The translations under genes and the position numbers were made by a program. Positions 8,843 through 19,586 of a DNA stretch of 20,826 bases are shown piece after piece (the first letter of the stretch is position 1; every line of letters begins with the position of its first letter). Below the pieces are notes generated by a model that was not told the DNA's origin, made no database searches, and was given only the letters and a program-made list of their open reading frames with translations. Origin of the DNA: Apostichopus californicus (taxonomy: Eukaryota > Echinodermata > Holothuroidea > Aspidochirotida > Stichopodidae); contig JAIPMN010013977.1 of NCBI GenBank assembly GCA_020650975.1, positions 1-20,826 of the forward strand. The letters run 5' to 3'.

Positions 8843-9169
8843 CTGTTAAATGTTGAAGAATGGATTTATAAAGAGGTCAAATGTCACAAATTTGAAATCT
8901 ACAAATACACAACCACGATGACATTAGGTCTAACCAGAAGAGTTTATGATAAACATGCTTCGTCTTATGATACAATATTTCTTTTTCCATGGTCAAAAAA
9001 AATCTTGGCAACATATTTGCTTAATTTATTATATTTTATTAATATATATATATATATTCATTGCACTTAAAAGAATTCAATAAGAATATTTGTAGAAAGC
9101 AGCAATAAGTCAAACTGTTGTTACCAAAATATAATCCTAGAATTATTTTCAATCACAAAATATTTCTCT

Positions 9170-9200
9170 ACACACACACACACACACATACACACACACA
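9170..9200. repeat. CA/TG microsatellite
   Basis: About 15 CA dinucleotides with a single T interruption. Confidence 0.95.
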
Positions 9201-9560
9201 GAATCTTCAACAACGGTTACCCTTCTTGGCAACCATGTTTGTCCTCTTCGTAAGTAGAGAGCAATGATGACTGACTTTTAGATTGCAATAATAACAGCAA
9301 TGCTAGTGTGTATTTTGAATTTGTATGTTTGGCATAAATATCTTACTTGTATTGAAGCCTTGTTACTCTCAAGTAAATCTTCAAATGTGAACTTTACTCT
9401 AGGAGTAACACCCAAACAACGTTTAAGGTAATATGGGTAAATAATTAACTTATCTGTATCTTACAAAATACTTGCAAGCAGGTCATTCAATCATACTGAA
9501 GAATATCAGGGCCTAAGGACGTGACATGAACGAAAGAAAGAATAAACAGTCTAGCTAGAT

Positions 9561-9868
9561 GACAATAATAATAATCATCATAATAATGGACATTTATAAT
9601 GCGCCGGTATCCGTCAAAAAAAGACGCTCATGGCGCAGTGACACAAACAGTGCGACAGCAAAACAAAAAACAGTAAACATAGTACAAGACAAAAATGCAA
9701 GCAAAAATGGGCAACAGTGAACACTTAATTAAACAGTTTTCATCAGATGAGTCTTGAGAGAGCATTTAAAAGAAGCAAGAGATGGACTGTGCTTTACATG
9801 TTTTGGAAGGCTGTTCCACAGAGAAGGGGCAGCAGCAGCAAAAGCTCTTTTGCCCCATGATCAAGTAA
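9561..9868 (-). mobile_element. 5'-truncated non-LTR retrotransposon (CR1/L2/Rex-like) 3' end with ATT tail
   Basis: On the minus strand, codons 9860 down to the stop at 9729-9731 encode the end of a LINE reverse-transcriptase ORF: G-K-R-A-F-A-A-A-A-P, L-W-N-S-L-P, then S-L-A-S-F-K and L-K-T-H-L. This is the classic tail 'GxRAFSxAAPxLWNSLP...FKxxLKTHLF' of CR1/L2-type elements. A roughly 95-nt 3' region follows, then an imperfect hairpin at 9601-9636 (GCGCC...GGCGC), and the element ends in an (ATT)n tail at about 9563-9590. A TGA precedes the fragment, so only the last 43 codons survive. It lies in the same orientation as the host gene. A SINE sharing the same tail is less likely because of the coding match. 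Confidence 0.75.
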
Positions 9869-9883
9869 GGCCAACCTACTCAC

Positions 9884-10006
9884 ATTGTTCACAAACTTTG
9901 CCTGTGTAGCAGCCTGGACACGAGCAATTAAAGAGGGAGCAGGAACCAGCGAGAGGGATGCATATACCATCATTCAGACACGGGTTACTCGCACACTGAT
10001 CAATTA
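9884..10006 (-). CDS. Exon 15: EGF-like domain 15
   Basis: A 123-nt exon, acceptor TTTCAG, donor GTGAGT. The domain opens VIDQC. CASNPC fits the O-glucose consensus. GSCSLFNCSC includes Asn-Cys-Ser, a rare sequon form at C4 itself. CPGCYTGKVC closes the domain. A retrotransposon fragment lies about 15 bp past the exon's donor on its 3' side. Reading through the donor would hit a stop at once (GTGAGTAG). The boundary codon with exon 16 is Phe. Confidence 0.92.
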
Positions 10007-11425
<1,419 letters not shown>

Positions 11426-11548
11426 TCTCAGAACACATGGGACCAGAGAAGCAGGGTTGGCAGAGGCAGGAAAATGTTGAACAAGACTGATCATCGTGAA
11501 TGCAGAAACCATTGTTCTCACATGGGTTGGGTTCACACTGGTTGAGTG
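11426..11548 (-). CDS. Exon 13: EGF-like domain 13
   Basis: A 123-nt exon, acceptor GTTTTAG, donor GTAAGT. The domain opens SLNQC. CEPNPC and CENNGFC resemble exon 9. The C3-Ca loop is six residues (CIHDDQSC). C4-C5-Cb reads CLCQPC, then FSGPMC. It ends CSE rather than CE-hydrophobic. No O-glycan consensus site. The boundary codon with exon 14 is Arg. Confidence 0.92.
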
Positions 11549-11698
11549 CTAAAACATTCAAGAAAACAATGGAAAAAACAATTACATTCAGCTTCAAAAA
11601 GGTAGAAATGAAATCAAATAGTTATGAATCCAATAAGCTTTATGGAAATCAATGGAGGCATTTACAAAAATAATTGGTAAAACTAAATTTTGACTTAC
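11549..11698 (-). other. Intron 12 (exon 12 to 13), shortest intron
   Basis: Only 150 bp, against 313-1298 bp for the rest. Plain GTAAGT donor and TTTTAG acceptor. Confidence 0.9.
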
Positions 11699-11821
11699 AT
11701 ATTTCACAACTGTCACCAGCGAAACATCCTTGGCAGGTACAAGTGTAATTACTACAAGAACCTGCAACCTGTTGGCAATCACCTCCGGATTGACATGGGA
11801 AGCTGGTACAAGCATTTTCAT
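11699..11821 (-). CDS. Exon 12: EGF-like domain 12
   Basis: A 123-nt exon, acceptor CTATCCAG, donor GTAAGT. The domain opens DENAC, unlike the usual [IL]-D-P-C. CTSFPC fits the O-glucose consensus. GSCSNYTCTC has an Asn-Tyr-Thr sequon beside C4. CQSGGDC lacks an O-fucose residue. It is separated from exon 13 by an intron of only 150 bp, the shortest in the window. The boundary codon with exon 13 is Ser. Confidence 0.92.
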
Positions 11822-12145
11822 CTGGATAGACAAAAATCAGAATGACACAATTAATAGTAATACTGAGTTATACTGAGCAAGAAGTGTTCATGCTAAATAA
11901 AACTAATGAAATGTTGGGAGACCGCTTGCAATTTAGGGCAAAGTGGAAGTATTCATATGAAATATTAAAAAAATTAAATTAAATGAGCTACCATAAGCAA
12001 TTCTTTTCATTAAGGGAAGCGGGGAAAAAAATTGTAGATGAATTACCAGTGACAATATCTGATACATGAATTGAAATAATAATATAATATAATAATAATA
12101 TAGAAAATACAGTGATTTTGCTAGAGAGATAAAAAATAATCTTAC
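11822..12145 (-). other. Intron 11 (exon 11 to 12)
   Basis: 324 bp, strongly AT-rich, with an imperfect AAT stretch at about 12077-12101. No gene. Confidence 0.85.
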
Positions 12146-12268
12146 CGATTTGACAGAATCGTCCAGAGTAGCAATCGGGACAAAGACAGATGTAATCAGC
12201 ACAAGAATCTGCATCAGGAACACAAATAGCTTCATTTTGGCACTGGTGATTGCTGCAAGGATCAAGCT
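12146..12268 (-). CDS. Exon 11: EGF-like domain 11
   Basis: A 123-nt exon, acceptor GATCACAG, donor GTAAGA. The domain opens ELDPC. CSNHQC has Gln before C2 instead of Pro, and CQNEAIC has lost both glycines of the C2-C3 loop, the most altered such loop in the array. The second half is standard (DSCADYICLCPDC, then YSGRFC). No O-glycan consensus site. The boundary codon with exon 12 is Asp. Confidence 0.92.
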
Positions 12269-13042
12269 CTGTGATCAAAAACAAAGAAAATATAATAGGA
12301 ATAAACATAATAGGATGTAGGATGAAGTTATCATTACTTGATGTAGACCTTGTTATATTACATATGGTACTTAATATCTTATTTTATTATATATTAACAT
12401 TACTTGATATAATACTTGTTAGTATCACATACATTACTCAATATTACATTTTACTTTGTATACTATTAACATTACTTGATATAGTACTTGTTATATTACA
12501 TATGGTACTTAATATCTTAGTTGTTATATTATTAACGTGATATAATACTTGTTAGTATTACATACCTTACTCAATATTACATTACTTGAAGTATTAAATT
12601 TATATATTACTTGTTATATTACATACACGTTTCAAATATATTAATTTGTATATTAACATTTACTTGATATAATACATGTTAGTATTACATACATTACTCA
12701 TTATTACATTACTTGGTAAAGTATTAACATTACTTGATATATTACTTGTAACACCAATATCAAAACCTTGTCTGAAGTGTGATTATATTCAGATTTTAGT
12801 GTTACAATTCTCTAACACTGAAAGAGATCCCTTTATGCCAGTTTTTTCTCTAACACATAGAAATTTGTACTCACATTTTTGTATCAAGATATATCTTAAC
12901 ATTTTTGTTTCACTCTTATGAAGAAAAGTTTGGCATAATATCTTATCTACGAAACATTTAAGAATTTGGAACGAAGAAGGCCATAAAAAACCTGAGCTGC
13001 TCTGCCTAGAAACAGAATGAATTAGTTTAATTACAAACTAAC
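12269..13042 (-). other. Intron 10 (exon 10 to 11)
   Basis: 774 bp, over half of it the minisatellite at 12325-12760. The forward open frames here are readings of that repeat. Confidence 0.85.
12325..12760. repeat. AT-rich minisatellite, about 65-bp units
   Basis: ATTAACATTACTTGATAT or close variants recur near 12397, 12465, 12655 and 12724, with shortened copies between; CATACATTACTCAATATTAC and CATATGGTACTTAATATCTT alternate as downstream halves, so the array is a higher-order mix of two related units. No coding meaning. Confidence 0.8.
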
Positions 13043-13165
13043 CTATTTCACAGTTGATCCCAATGTTACATCCCTCACACTGACAGGTATAGTGTGTACA
13101 AGATGAATTGGAGGCTTGGCACCTGGCATCGTTTAAACATGGACTGGAAGAGCATGGATCTTTCA
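13043..13165 (-). CDS. Exon 10: EGF-like domain 10
   Basis: A 123-nt exon, acceptor TTTCCCAG, donor GTTAGT. The domain opens MKDPC, with Lys replacing the usual aliphatic residue. CSSSPC fits the O-glucose consensus. Asn-Ser-Ser before Ca is a sequon. CLNDARC lacks the second Gly, and Cb is followed by Asn (CEGCNIG) rather than an aromatic residue. All eight Cys are in register. The boundary codon with exon 11 is Glu. Confidence 0.92.
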
Positions 13166-13842
13166 CTGGGAAACAGAAGCAGACATGAATATCATTAGAG
13201 AGGCCAATATGTGAAGGTAAAAATGTGTGCATTAACTGGTGCATTATTAGATACAAAGTTATAATGAGTAACATAATTAGAAATATTAATTTGGCTACAA
13301 AGTTTGAATGTATTTTTGTGTTGTTGCTAGAACAGAAGGCATGATGTTAGGTTGTCTAAAGGAGAGCATATTACAGGGGGTTGTACAATTGTAGTAATGA
13401 ACTGCTCTCCATATTTTCGTATGTTCAGATCACAAAAGAACCATCACCTGTATTGGAGGTCCATCAGATCCTTTAGGAGTCGGTTCACACTCGCATAGCT
13501 ACAGGGGGCTCAGAGGGGCCTATGAATCCCCCCAAAATAGTTGTCTGGCCCCCAAAGAAATTGTCATGAAAATAAATTCTGTGTGCTTCCATAGAAAAGA
13601 ATTTGGAACCCCCCAAAAATAAATGTCTAGCTTATATGCGCCTGGGTTCACAATGACTTCACATATTAGATTAATAGTTAACTCACATACTGAGTGTTCA
13701 ATACAACTGCAACATAAGGTAACTTGCCATTTCTTTCAAAACGTTTATCCAGCTACCACCTTTCAAAATTAGAATATTGTTACAAAATAAATTAAATGCA
13801 TAATAAATAAGTAGACCAAGATGATAAAGAAATCAAACTCAC
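13166..13842 (-). other. Intron 9 (exon 9 to 10)
   Basis: 677 bp. It contains the candidate MITE at 13488-13644. The rest shows nothing recognisable. Confidence 0.85.
13488..13644. mobile_element. Candidate 157-bp hAT-like MITE
   Basis: The left end CACTCGCATAGCTA and the inverted right end CAGGCGCATATAAGCTA are imperfect terminal inverted repeats of the CA-N-N-CG kind. Just inside are G-rich (left) and C-rich (right) blocks. GGTTCA lies directly outside both ends (13482-13487 and 13645-13650), a possible imperfect target-site duplication; hAT elements make 8-bp ones. No coding capacity. The call rests on end structure alone. Confidence 0.5.
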
Positions 13843-13965
13843 TCTCTTGGCATCTCTCTCCAAAGAAGCACTGAGGGCATTGGCAGGTGAAGTCTGTACA
13901 CGAACCGTCAACAGACTCACAGAATCCATCATTCTCACAAGGATTTGGAGAACATTGATTAATTG
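13843..13965 (-). CDS. Exon 9: EGF-like domain 9
   Basis: A 123-nt exon, acceptor TTGACAG, donor GTGAGT. The domain opens AINQC; CSPNPC and CENDGFC are very like the matching loops of exon 13 (CEPNPC, CENNGFC), so these two may be close paralogues. GSCTDFTCQCPQC carries Ca, C4, C5 and Cb. After Cb it reads FFGERC. No O-glycan consensus. The boundary codon with exon 10 is ATG (Met), produced by the splice itself; it is not a start codon. Confidence 0.92.
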
Positions 13966-14407
13966 CTGTCAAATATTTAAAAAAAAGCAGCGAGGTTGTT
14001 AATACATGTGTGCATTTTAACAAATGCAAGAAATATCAGTGTAACACGATAGCTTGGGAACTTGTGGTAAATTAAGTACATTTTGGTATACATTTGGTAA
14101 ATTTTTGGTAAATTGTTTTGAAATGTTTGTTTTTTGTTTTTTTATTTTTGATAAAATTTGGTAAATTAAGTACATTTTTGCCATCTTCTGTGATTATTAG
14201 CACAGACGATGAAGACAGACATGATCTTAACTTGAATAAATTAGAAGTTAAGTCCACTATGAAATGTAATGTTTATAAATATCTTTAACTTAGATCAAAT
14301 TGAGCATAAATCTTTTTTATTAGATATTATGTTTTAAAAACATAAGTAGGGGGAAAAGAGGGGGAAAAGAGAGAAAATGGTGACAAACTGAAATATGGTT
14401 TTCTTAC
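13966..14407 (-). other. Intron 8 (exon 8 to 9)
   Basis: 442 bp. GGTAAATTAAGTACATTTT occurs at about 14067 and again at about 14159, with TTTGGTAAATT words between, a small local duplication. No gene. Confidence 0.8.
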
Positions 14408-14524
14408 CAGTGGTACACCTGTCTCCTTCCCAGCATCCTTCACACTGACATTGATAATCAGTGCAGGTTGTGTTGATACAGAGGCCATCATTGAAACAAG
14501 GATCATTTGCACAAGGATCCAAAA
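14408..14524 (-). CDS. Exon 8: EGF-like domain 8 (39 codons)
   Basis: A 117-nt exon, acceptor CTTTTAG, donor GTAAGA. The domain opens LLDPC. The C3-Ca loop is short (CINTTC, four residues) and contains an Asn-Thr-Thr sequon. After Cb it reads WEGDRC, with Trp in the position usually held by Phe or Tyr, shared only with exon 23. The exon ends CTT plus G instead of CE-hydrophobic. The boundary codon with exon 9 is Ala. Confidence 0.9.
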
Positions 14525-15436
14525 CTAAAAGTGGGAAAAAAAAGATCCCAGAAGTATTTCTTAGTGTTAGGATTGTATACAAGAAATCAGTGAATCAATA
14601 CGTGGAAATTTAAACACCTGAGAGGCAACCTAATTTGAGAGTACTCTACAACTTTCAAATGTTGCTTAGTACTTGCTGAAAGCATAGGAAGATAATTTTT
14701 GATTGAACTTGAAATATAATATGAAACTAATATTTAACCAAACATTTCTGCAACACGTTTCTGACAATGAAATTAGCCATTAAACGAAAAAAAACAACAC
14801 ATTCTGACCAAAAATTAATGCCCTCCTCTTCCCTTGGCCCCAATTACCCTCTTTATACCCCTCCCTCACCTATGCTCCTCCTTCATCTCCCATAGTTGGT
14901 CATCACTGACTCAGACACAGGTGAATGACTTCTATCAGAAAATATCGTTACAAAGCCTAAAGATTGAATTTGATATTGTATAATATCCAAATATTACGTT
15001 TAATTGGTCAAATTGCATGCAAAGTGCAGAGATGTGTCATAACCCATTTTGTACAGAAGACCTTATTCTAGAATTTTATTTATGTTAAGATTGATCAACC
15101 AGGTGTCATTACCATTAACATACTGTGCAATATGCAAACCTTAGATCATTATATATATATCTCACACTCAAACTTCAACTGCCAACCTAATTATATTTCA
15201 ACATTTCAGGCATTAAACATTTGAGGCAACATTTAATTGGCATTAAAAGGCAATAAATTAAAAGGCAATCAAAGGCATTTAATTGTCTCCCTAAACATGC
15301 ATCAATGTTTGTGAATAAAAGGTAATTACAGAAACCTTTCATACAACAGCAACGGTAAGATCCTAACCTTTGCTGCCAATACTTATAATAGCCTTTATCT
15401 TTTAAATAAGATCATGTAATGATTAAACACACTTAC
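14525..15436 (-). other. Intron 7 (exon 7 to 8)
   Basis: 912 bp. A pyrimidine-rich plus-strand block lies at about 14820-14892 (purine-rich in the transcript). Short AAAGGCAAT repeats lie near 15240-15275. No coding signal. Confidence 0.8.
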
Positions 15437-15565
15437 GCTGTTGACAAGTGGGACCTGTATAGCATCCTGGGCATTCACATCTGTACTGTGTGCAGCTGTC
15501 ATCTGTGAGGACACATTGTCCCCCATTCATACAAGGATCTCCATTGTCTGTGCAAGCATTGATAG
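15437..15565 (-). CDS. Exon 7: EGF-like domain 7 (43 codons), extended C1-C2 loop
   Basis: The longest single-domain exon (129 nt). The extra length is in the first loop: CTDNGDPC has six residues between C1 and C2 where nearly all others have four. Acceptor GTTTTAG, donor GTAAGT. The domain opens AINAC. CMNGGQC lacks the Ser or Thr needed for O-fucose. The remainder, DDSCTQYRCECPGCYTG, follows the standard eight-Cys pattern. The boundary codon with exon 8 is Leu. Confidence 0.92.
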
Positions 15566-16048
15566 CTAAAACACAAAATAAGAGGACATGAAAGAATAAA
15601 GCAGTATAAAACATACTCAGTATATGCATGGGGCTATTAAAGACTAAAGCATAAAGAGAAATAGTGCAATTTTTCAAATCAAAATGGTATTCAAAAACCT
15701 CATTTTTTCAACAAACTTATCACTGTTTTTTTTCCTGTAAATATGATTGTATTCAAAAAGAAGTCTTTGTTGATAACTAACTTTTGCTTGACATTTAAAT
15801 CATCAACTTTTCCAACCGAAAGAAACTATTTCCAGGGCATGACAAAATTTCAGTTTTCCCCAAAAAATCGGTAATAATCTCTGCTTCTTCAAAATCAAAC
15901 AAAACTCTAGACGACATAATTATACCATTCAAGTTTTGTTTAATTGTATCTGATTCGTTTACGTAGTGAAAACAAGAACACACACAATGATATTATTATA
16001 TGATACTATTTTAATGTTTCGTGTGTTATACAGACGGTCGACCTGTAC
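15566..16048 (-). other. Intron 6 (exon 6 to 7)
   Basis: 483 bp of AT-rich sequence; nothing recognised. A 62-codon minus open frame at 15795-15983 has no cysteine-module features and is taken as chance. Confidence 0.8.
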
Positions 16049-16174
16049 CTGTTTCACAATTTTCTCCAGTGAAGCAACCGTTACAGATACACACTGCCTT
16101 TGTACAGGATGTCCCATCCCTTCGGACGCACAAGCCATCATTCAAACAAGGGCTGTCTTCACATGGATCGATAC
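16049..16174 (-). CDS. Exon 6: EGF-like domain 6 (42 codons), weak splice donor
   Basis: A 126-nt exon: one extra residue sits in the C3-Ca loop (CVRRDGTSC, x7, the longest in the array). Acceptor TTAACAG; donor GTACAG is among the poorest in the gene, so this exon could be variably spliced (inference). The domain opens SIDPC. CTKAVC lacks the aromatic residue before C4, and C4-C5-Cb reads CICNGC. The last loop, CFTGENC, is standard. The exon ends CET plus G; the boundary codon with exon 7 is Ala. Confidence 0.88.
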
Positions 16175-17472
16175 CTGTTAAGAAGGATATGAAAGTGTAA
16201 TGGTTGATTCACAATTTCTATACGTAAAACCTATTCATTGACATTTAAACCTGTTCGTAATCATAAGTAGTGAGCTCGGCAGCAATCTCGTGCTGTCCTG
16301 CATGGTAAATATTCCCAGATGTGGAATTCTTCACATTACAGTACCGCACAATGGCTAGTTTAAATTGTTTGGTTTACGTGGCCGAGACGTCTCTCACTGG
16401 GCATTATTCCTCACAGACTGCACAGCTTTTGTGCAGATAGGCCGACCATGCATGTTGTTAAGACACAATTACTATCTTTGCAAAGTCTTATTCAAGTGAA
16501 GTGAATGTCCTCATATGCTGAAGGAATAGCTGTAATTTAAGACCACCTTAACTGAGCCAAAATTTTTTTTAAGAGTCCAAAGAGGTACGTTAATTTATTT
16601 TATGGTTTAGATGTAAGTTTACCCCGGACATAAAGGCTTCCTGTCCAATTGTAATATGTATATCCCTCAATAACAGAGATAGTAAACATTGTTTTTTCTT
16701 AAGACCTAAGTGACAATTTAGATGGACTAGGTATCATTGAATGGGCTAGCCTTACTATTATAGATGATATATATTCACATGTTATTGTATATGTATTCGA
16801 TTGAATGTGCACTTTGTAGTTGTTTGTATATTTGTATTTGTAGTTTTCACGATGGTAAACAAGAAAACGAGACGGAATAAATAAAGAGCAACCTTCTGTA
16901 GATGACTTGGTCCTTTTTGACGGCTACAGTTAAAGAAACAGTTTAACTTAATGCCAACTACAGAGCACCCATGGATTACATCCAACAGCTTTTTTGTCCT
17001 TGAAAACTTTGTATTGAATTGTAAACATATTATTTTGGGTCATAATTACTTTAATGTCCGTCTATTTAGTTTTGTCTTGCTTCCTGTGAGGTGATTTAAA
17101 AACAGTATCTTTTGCTAGACTACATAATCCAGTCACGTTGATTGACAAGCCACTGAAGCTCAAAGAATCTTCTATTCTTTGTTTTTTTTTTCCTAAACTA
17201 AAGGTGATATAATTATAAATATACTCCGCACTGCTAGCTAGACTCTGAGCTTGTAACAGCAAAGAATCGTTCTGCCCAGAAAAGACTTTAGGAATTCAAG
17301 TCCAAGATTGTCACAGACTTATAGATCTGTTGGTCTGCATGTAGTGCAACTATACTGTTATTCACAGGACACTGGTGTAAATCCCACCCGAGCCAATCTT
17401 TAGATTACTGTTTTTCAAATACATTTGCTAGTCAGCTGCTTTCAGGATATACTGTCGTCTCTCACTACTTAC
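16175..17472 (-). other. Intron 5 (exon 5 to 6), longest intron
   Basis: 1298 bp. Less AT-rich in 16260-16460. No EGF codons, transposon ends or RNA gene recognised; two minus-strand open frames of 66-67 codons (16782-16985, 17062-17262) look like chance. Confidence 0.8.
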
Positions 17473-17595
17473 TGATTTCACAGTTGATCCCAGTGAAGCA
17501 TCCCTGACATGTGCAGGAGTAGTTGGTACAGGATCCTTCCAGACTGTTACATGATCCGCCATTCAAGCAAGGCAAGCTGCTGCAGGTATCAATAT
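17473..17595 (-). CDS. Exon 5: EGF-like domain 5 with both O-glycan consensus sites
   Basis: A 123-nt exon, acceptor GTTACAG, consensus donor GTAAGT. The domain opens YIDTC. CSSLPC fits the O-glucose consensus and CLNGGSC fits the O-fucose consensus, so this is one of four domains with both. GSCTNYSCTC carries an Asn-Tyr-Ser sequon next to C4. Its sequence is close to the array consensus. It follows the longest intron of the window in genomic order (16175-17472 lies on its 3' side). The boundary codon with exon 6 is Ser. Confidence 0.92.
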
Positions 17596-18373
17596 CTGTA
17601 ACACAAAAATACAAATTATTTTAAGGTAAAATATCACTATTGAAACTTGTCTGAGTATATAGTCGTGTCTGCAGTGTATATTCTATTACCATTGAATATG
17701 ATCAGATAGAAAACAGTTGTCTTTAGCCTTAGCTGACAGCAGAGAATAATTTATCACAGTTATTACATTGAATGCAAAAGTGAACAAATTGATATACAAG
17801 TTCCGAACTGTATAACAGTGTGTTTAGTCAGTTTATTCAAGACAAAGTTTAGAGCCTGCAAATTAAGTGCTAAATTTTTCCCTGCATCGCACTTTCAACA
17901 GCCATGTGCAACAGTCATAACAACAACAACAGCAATGATAATAATAATAAAAATAAAAATAATTATAATATTAATAATAATAATAATAATCATAATAATC
18001 ATAATAATAATCATCATAATATATTTATTTGCACATAGAAATCTGGGCTAACAATCAAAAGTGGAAGGCTACACAAAAACTCATTTGCACTGTTCTGGAC
18101 AATATCAAATAACTGTTTGACATACAGCATAGAACACTATTTTAAATTAATTTGTGTCAAAGCTAGTGAAATCAGTGGAGAGTGCTCTAAGGGTGTAAAA
18201 CAGTGATAATGAAATATACCTAGTCATTATAATTTAAAGTACTGGATAATATAGTATATCATCCCTCATGTTTCTGACAATGTTTCAGTTTGCTCGGTGG
18301 AACATTCCAAAATCATGATAAAGATGTTAGGCAACAAAATATATGTGGTAAGTGCAAAGAAATAAATATTTAC
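17596..18373 (-). other. Intron 4 (exon 4 to 5)
   Basis: 778 bp, containing the AAT-rich block at about 17930-18060. The rest is plain AT-rich sequence. Confidence 0.85.
17930..18060 (-). repeat. AAT/AAC microsatellite, perhaps the tail of a second LINE fragment
   Basis: Imperfect (AAT)n with (AAC) and ATC variants at 17918-18020. Read on the minus strand, a short unique segment (GTAGCC...AAATAAATATATTATGATG) runs into an (ATT)n tail, as at the retrotransposon end at 9561. No coding remnant is left, so the element call is weak; the microsatellite is certain. Confidence 0.6.
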
Positions 18374-18496
18374 AATTTTGACACAAATGACCAGTGTAAC
18401 ACTCAGGACAGAGACATCTCAGGGCTGTACAAGAGCCTTCGATGGGTAGACAGGTTGCTCCATTCAAGCAAAAGTTATTATCACACTGGTCTAATT
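18374..18496 (-). CDS. Exon 4: EGF-like domain 4
   Basis: A 123-nt exon with acceptor CACCTCCAG and a weaker donor, GTAAAT. The domain opens ELDQC. CLNGATC matches the O-fucose consensus C2-x4-[ST]-C3. The C1-C2 loop CDNNFC lacks the usual Pro before C2, and CTALRC has Leu in place of the aromatic residue before C4, so this is one of the more divergent members, though all eight Cys remain. The boundary codon with exon 5 is Tyr. A forward-strand open frame across this exon is only its antisense. Confidence 0.9.
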
Positions 18497-19463
18497 CTGG
18501 AGGTGAAAAGAGAATAATTGTTAAAGTGGGTGACTGCGCAATCGGCTAGAAATTGATAAATGATATTGTGCAAGGATTTAAAATAGTAGATAAATCCACT
18601 TAAGGAGCTTGTAACAGGTAATAAACAAAAATATCAAAGATTATAGAATGCAATTCCTCTACAATAAATAACAGAGATCATGAAAGCTTGATCATAATTG
18701 AAGAAAGAAATTTTGTCTGGCTTACCCTAACCAAACATTTCTTCCATTGATATTGTTTTAAAACATCGGCTAGAATTGATAACTAATATCATGCAAGTCA
18801 ATTGGTCCACTAAAGAAGCACTTGTAACAGGTAAATAAAAATTATCAAAGCTTGCACAATAATAATTAAATTCCACTACAATAAATAACAGATGTCAAGA
18901 AAGCTTTGCGAATGATTGAAGCTAGAAAGTTTTTCAGGCTTACAATGAAACAATATGGATCTAATCCTCAGTCCCATGGTATGCAAGGTTGCTCACACTG
19001 TTGGCAAAACAAATTGGTAGCCCTGGATAGCTCAAATTGTAAGGCAAATCTAGTAATCCTAAGGACAGGTCACTAATGTAAGACCTGATCTTATGAAATA
19101 TTTTTTCAGTTAAACAACTCTAAAAAGTTGGTTAAAAACTTTCTAGTCTGCTCTCTGTTGTCCTTTGCTGACAGCTGACAAATTGATAGTTAAAATCAAG
19201 TGTCAAGTTTACTACTATATATGTATATATGGTGTGATCCATGTTTACACAGTGTCCAAGGTACTGCATGTGGCTTCTGATTGGCACTCCAGCGTAGAAA
19301 TGGTTATGAAAGGGATCACATACCACAAACATACAAACAGCAACATAGTTAGTAATTAAAGCCCATAGTAGACAATAATAATATCTTTACTCTTTTGAAA
19401 CTTGTTTTTATAATTTCCTAGGTCAGGAGTATTTTTCATGGATAATTTAGATGTTTAGCTTAC
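18497..19463 (-). other. Intron 3 (exon 3 to 4)
   Basis: 967 bp. It contains the diverged duplication at 18541-18943. The remainder is AT-rich without coding signal; small open frames at 19132-19359 on both strands are chance. Confidence 0.85.
18541..18943. repeat. Diverged tandem duplication, two copies of about 170-185 bp
   Basis: Copy 1 (18541-18725) and copy 2 (18775-18943) share, in order, ATCGGCTAGAA, TTGATAA, CTTGTAACAGGTAA, ATTATCAAAG-like, CTACAATAAATAACAGA, GAAAGCTT and GGCTTAC. Many small indels separate them, so the event is older than the 6801-7100 duplication. Confidence 0.8.
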
Positions 19464-19586
19464 CAATTTGACAAGTGTCCCCAGAGAAGCAACCATCACA
19501 CTGACATGTAAAGTCACTACAAGAGCCAGGAACAGGAATGCACTGTCCACCATTAGAACAAGGTTGTGAAAGACATGGACTGATTT
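19464..19586 (-). CDS. Exon 3: EGF-like domain 3 (41 codons)
   Basis: A 123-nt exon, the commonest size in the gene. Acceptor AATTTTCAG, donor GTAAGC. The domain opens EISPC, with Ser where Asp or Asn is normal, and has an O-glucose consensus CLSQPC. The segment GSCSDFTCQC shows the array's signature: Gly-Ser-Ca, two residues, aromatic, one residue, C4. Cb is followed by FSGDTC. The last base G joins AA of exon 4 to make Glu. Confidence 0.92.

Larger units (their letters stand above)
8843..9883 (-). other. Intron 15 (exon 15 to 16)
   Basis: 1041 bp. It holds an AT-dinucleotide tract at 9042-9057, a CA microsatellite at 9170-9200 and the retrotransposon fragment at 9561-9868. Otherwise AT-rich with no gene; the forward open frame at 8792-9070 is partly antisense to exon 16. 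Confidence 0.85.

Noticed and set aside
13965..14029. ATG-initiated minus-strand open frames upstream of several exons (for example exons 9, 11 and 22), suggesting internal starts with signal-like hydrophobic leaders
   Set aside because: The leaders are intron pyrimidine tracts translated as Phe/Leu/Ile; each is interrupted by a proper splice acceptor at the conserved position.
17340..17400. Segment with ACTGGTGTAAATCCCACCCGAGCC resembling a SINE or tRNA-like B box
   Set aside because: No matching A box, no cloverleaf and no poly-A or tandem tail could be found.
17818..18051. Forward open frame with a long isoleucine run, like a membrane segment
   Set aside because: The Ile run is just the AAT/ATA microsatellite translated.
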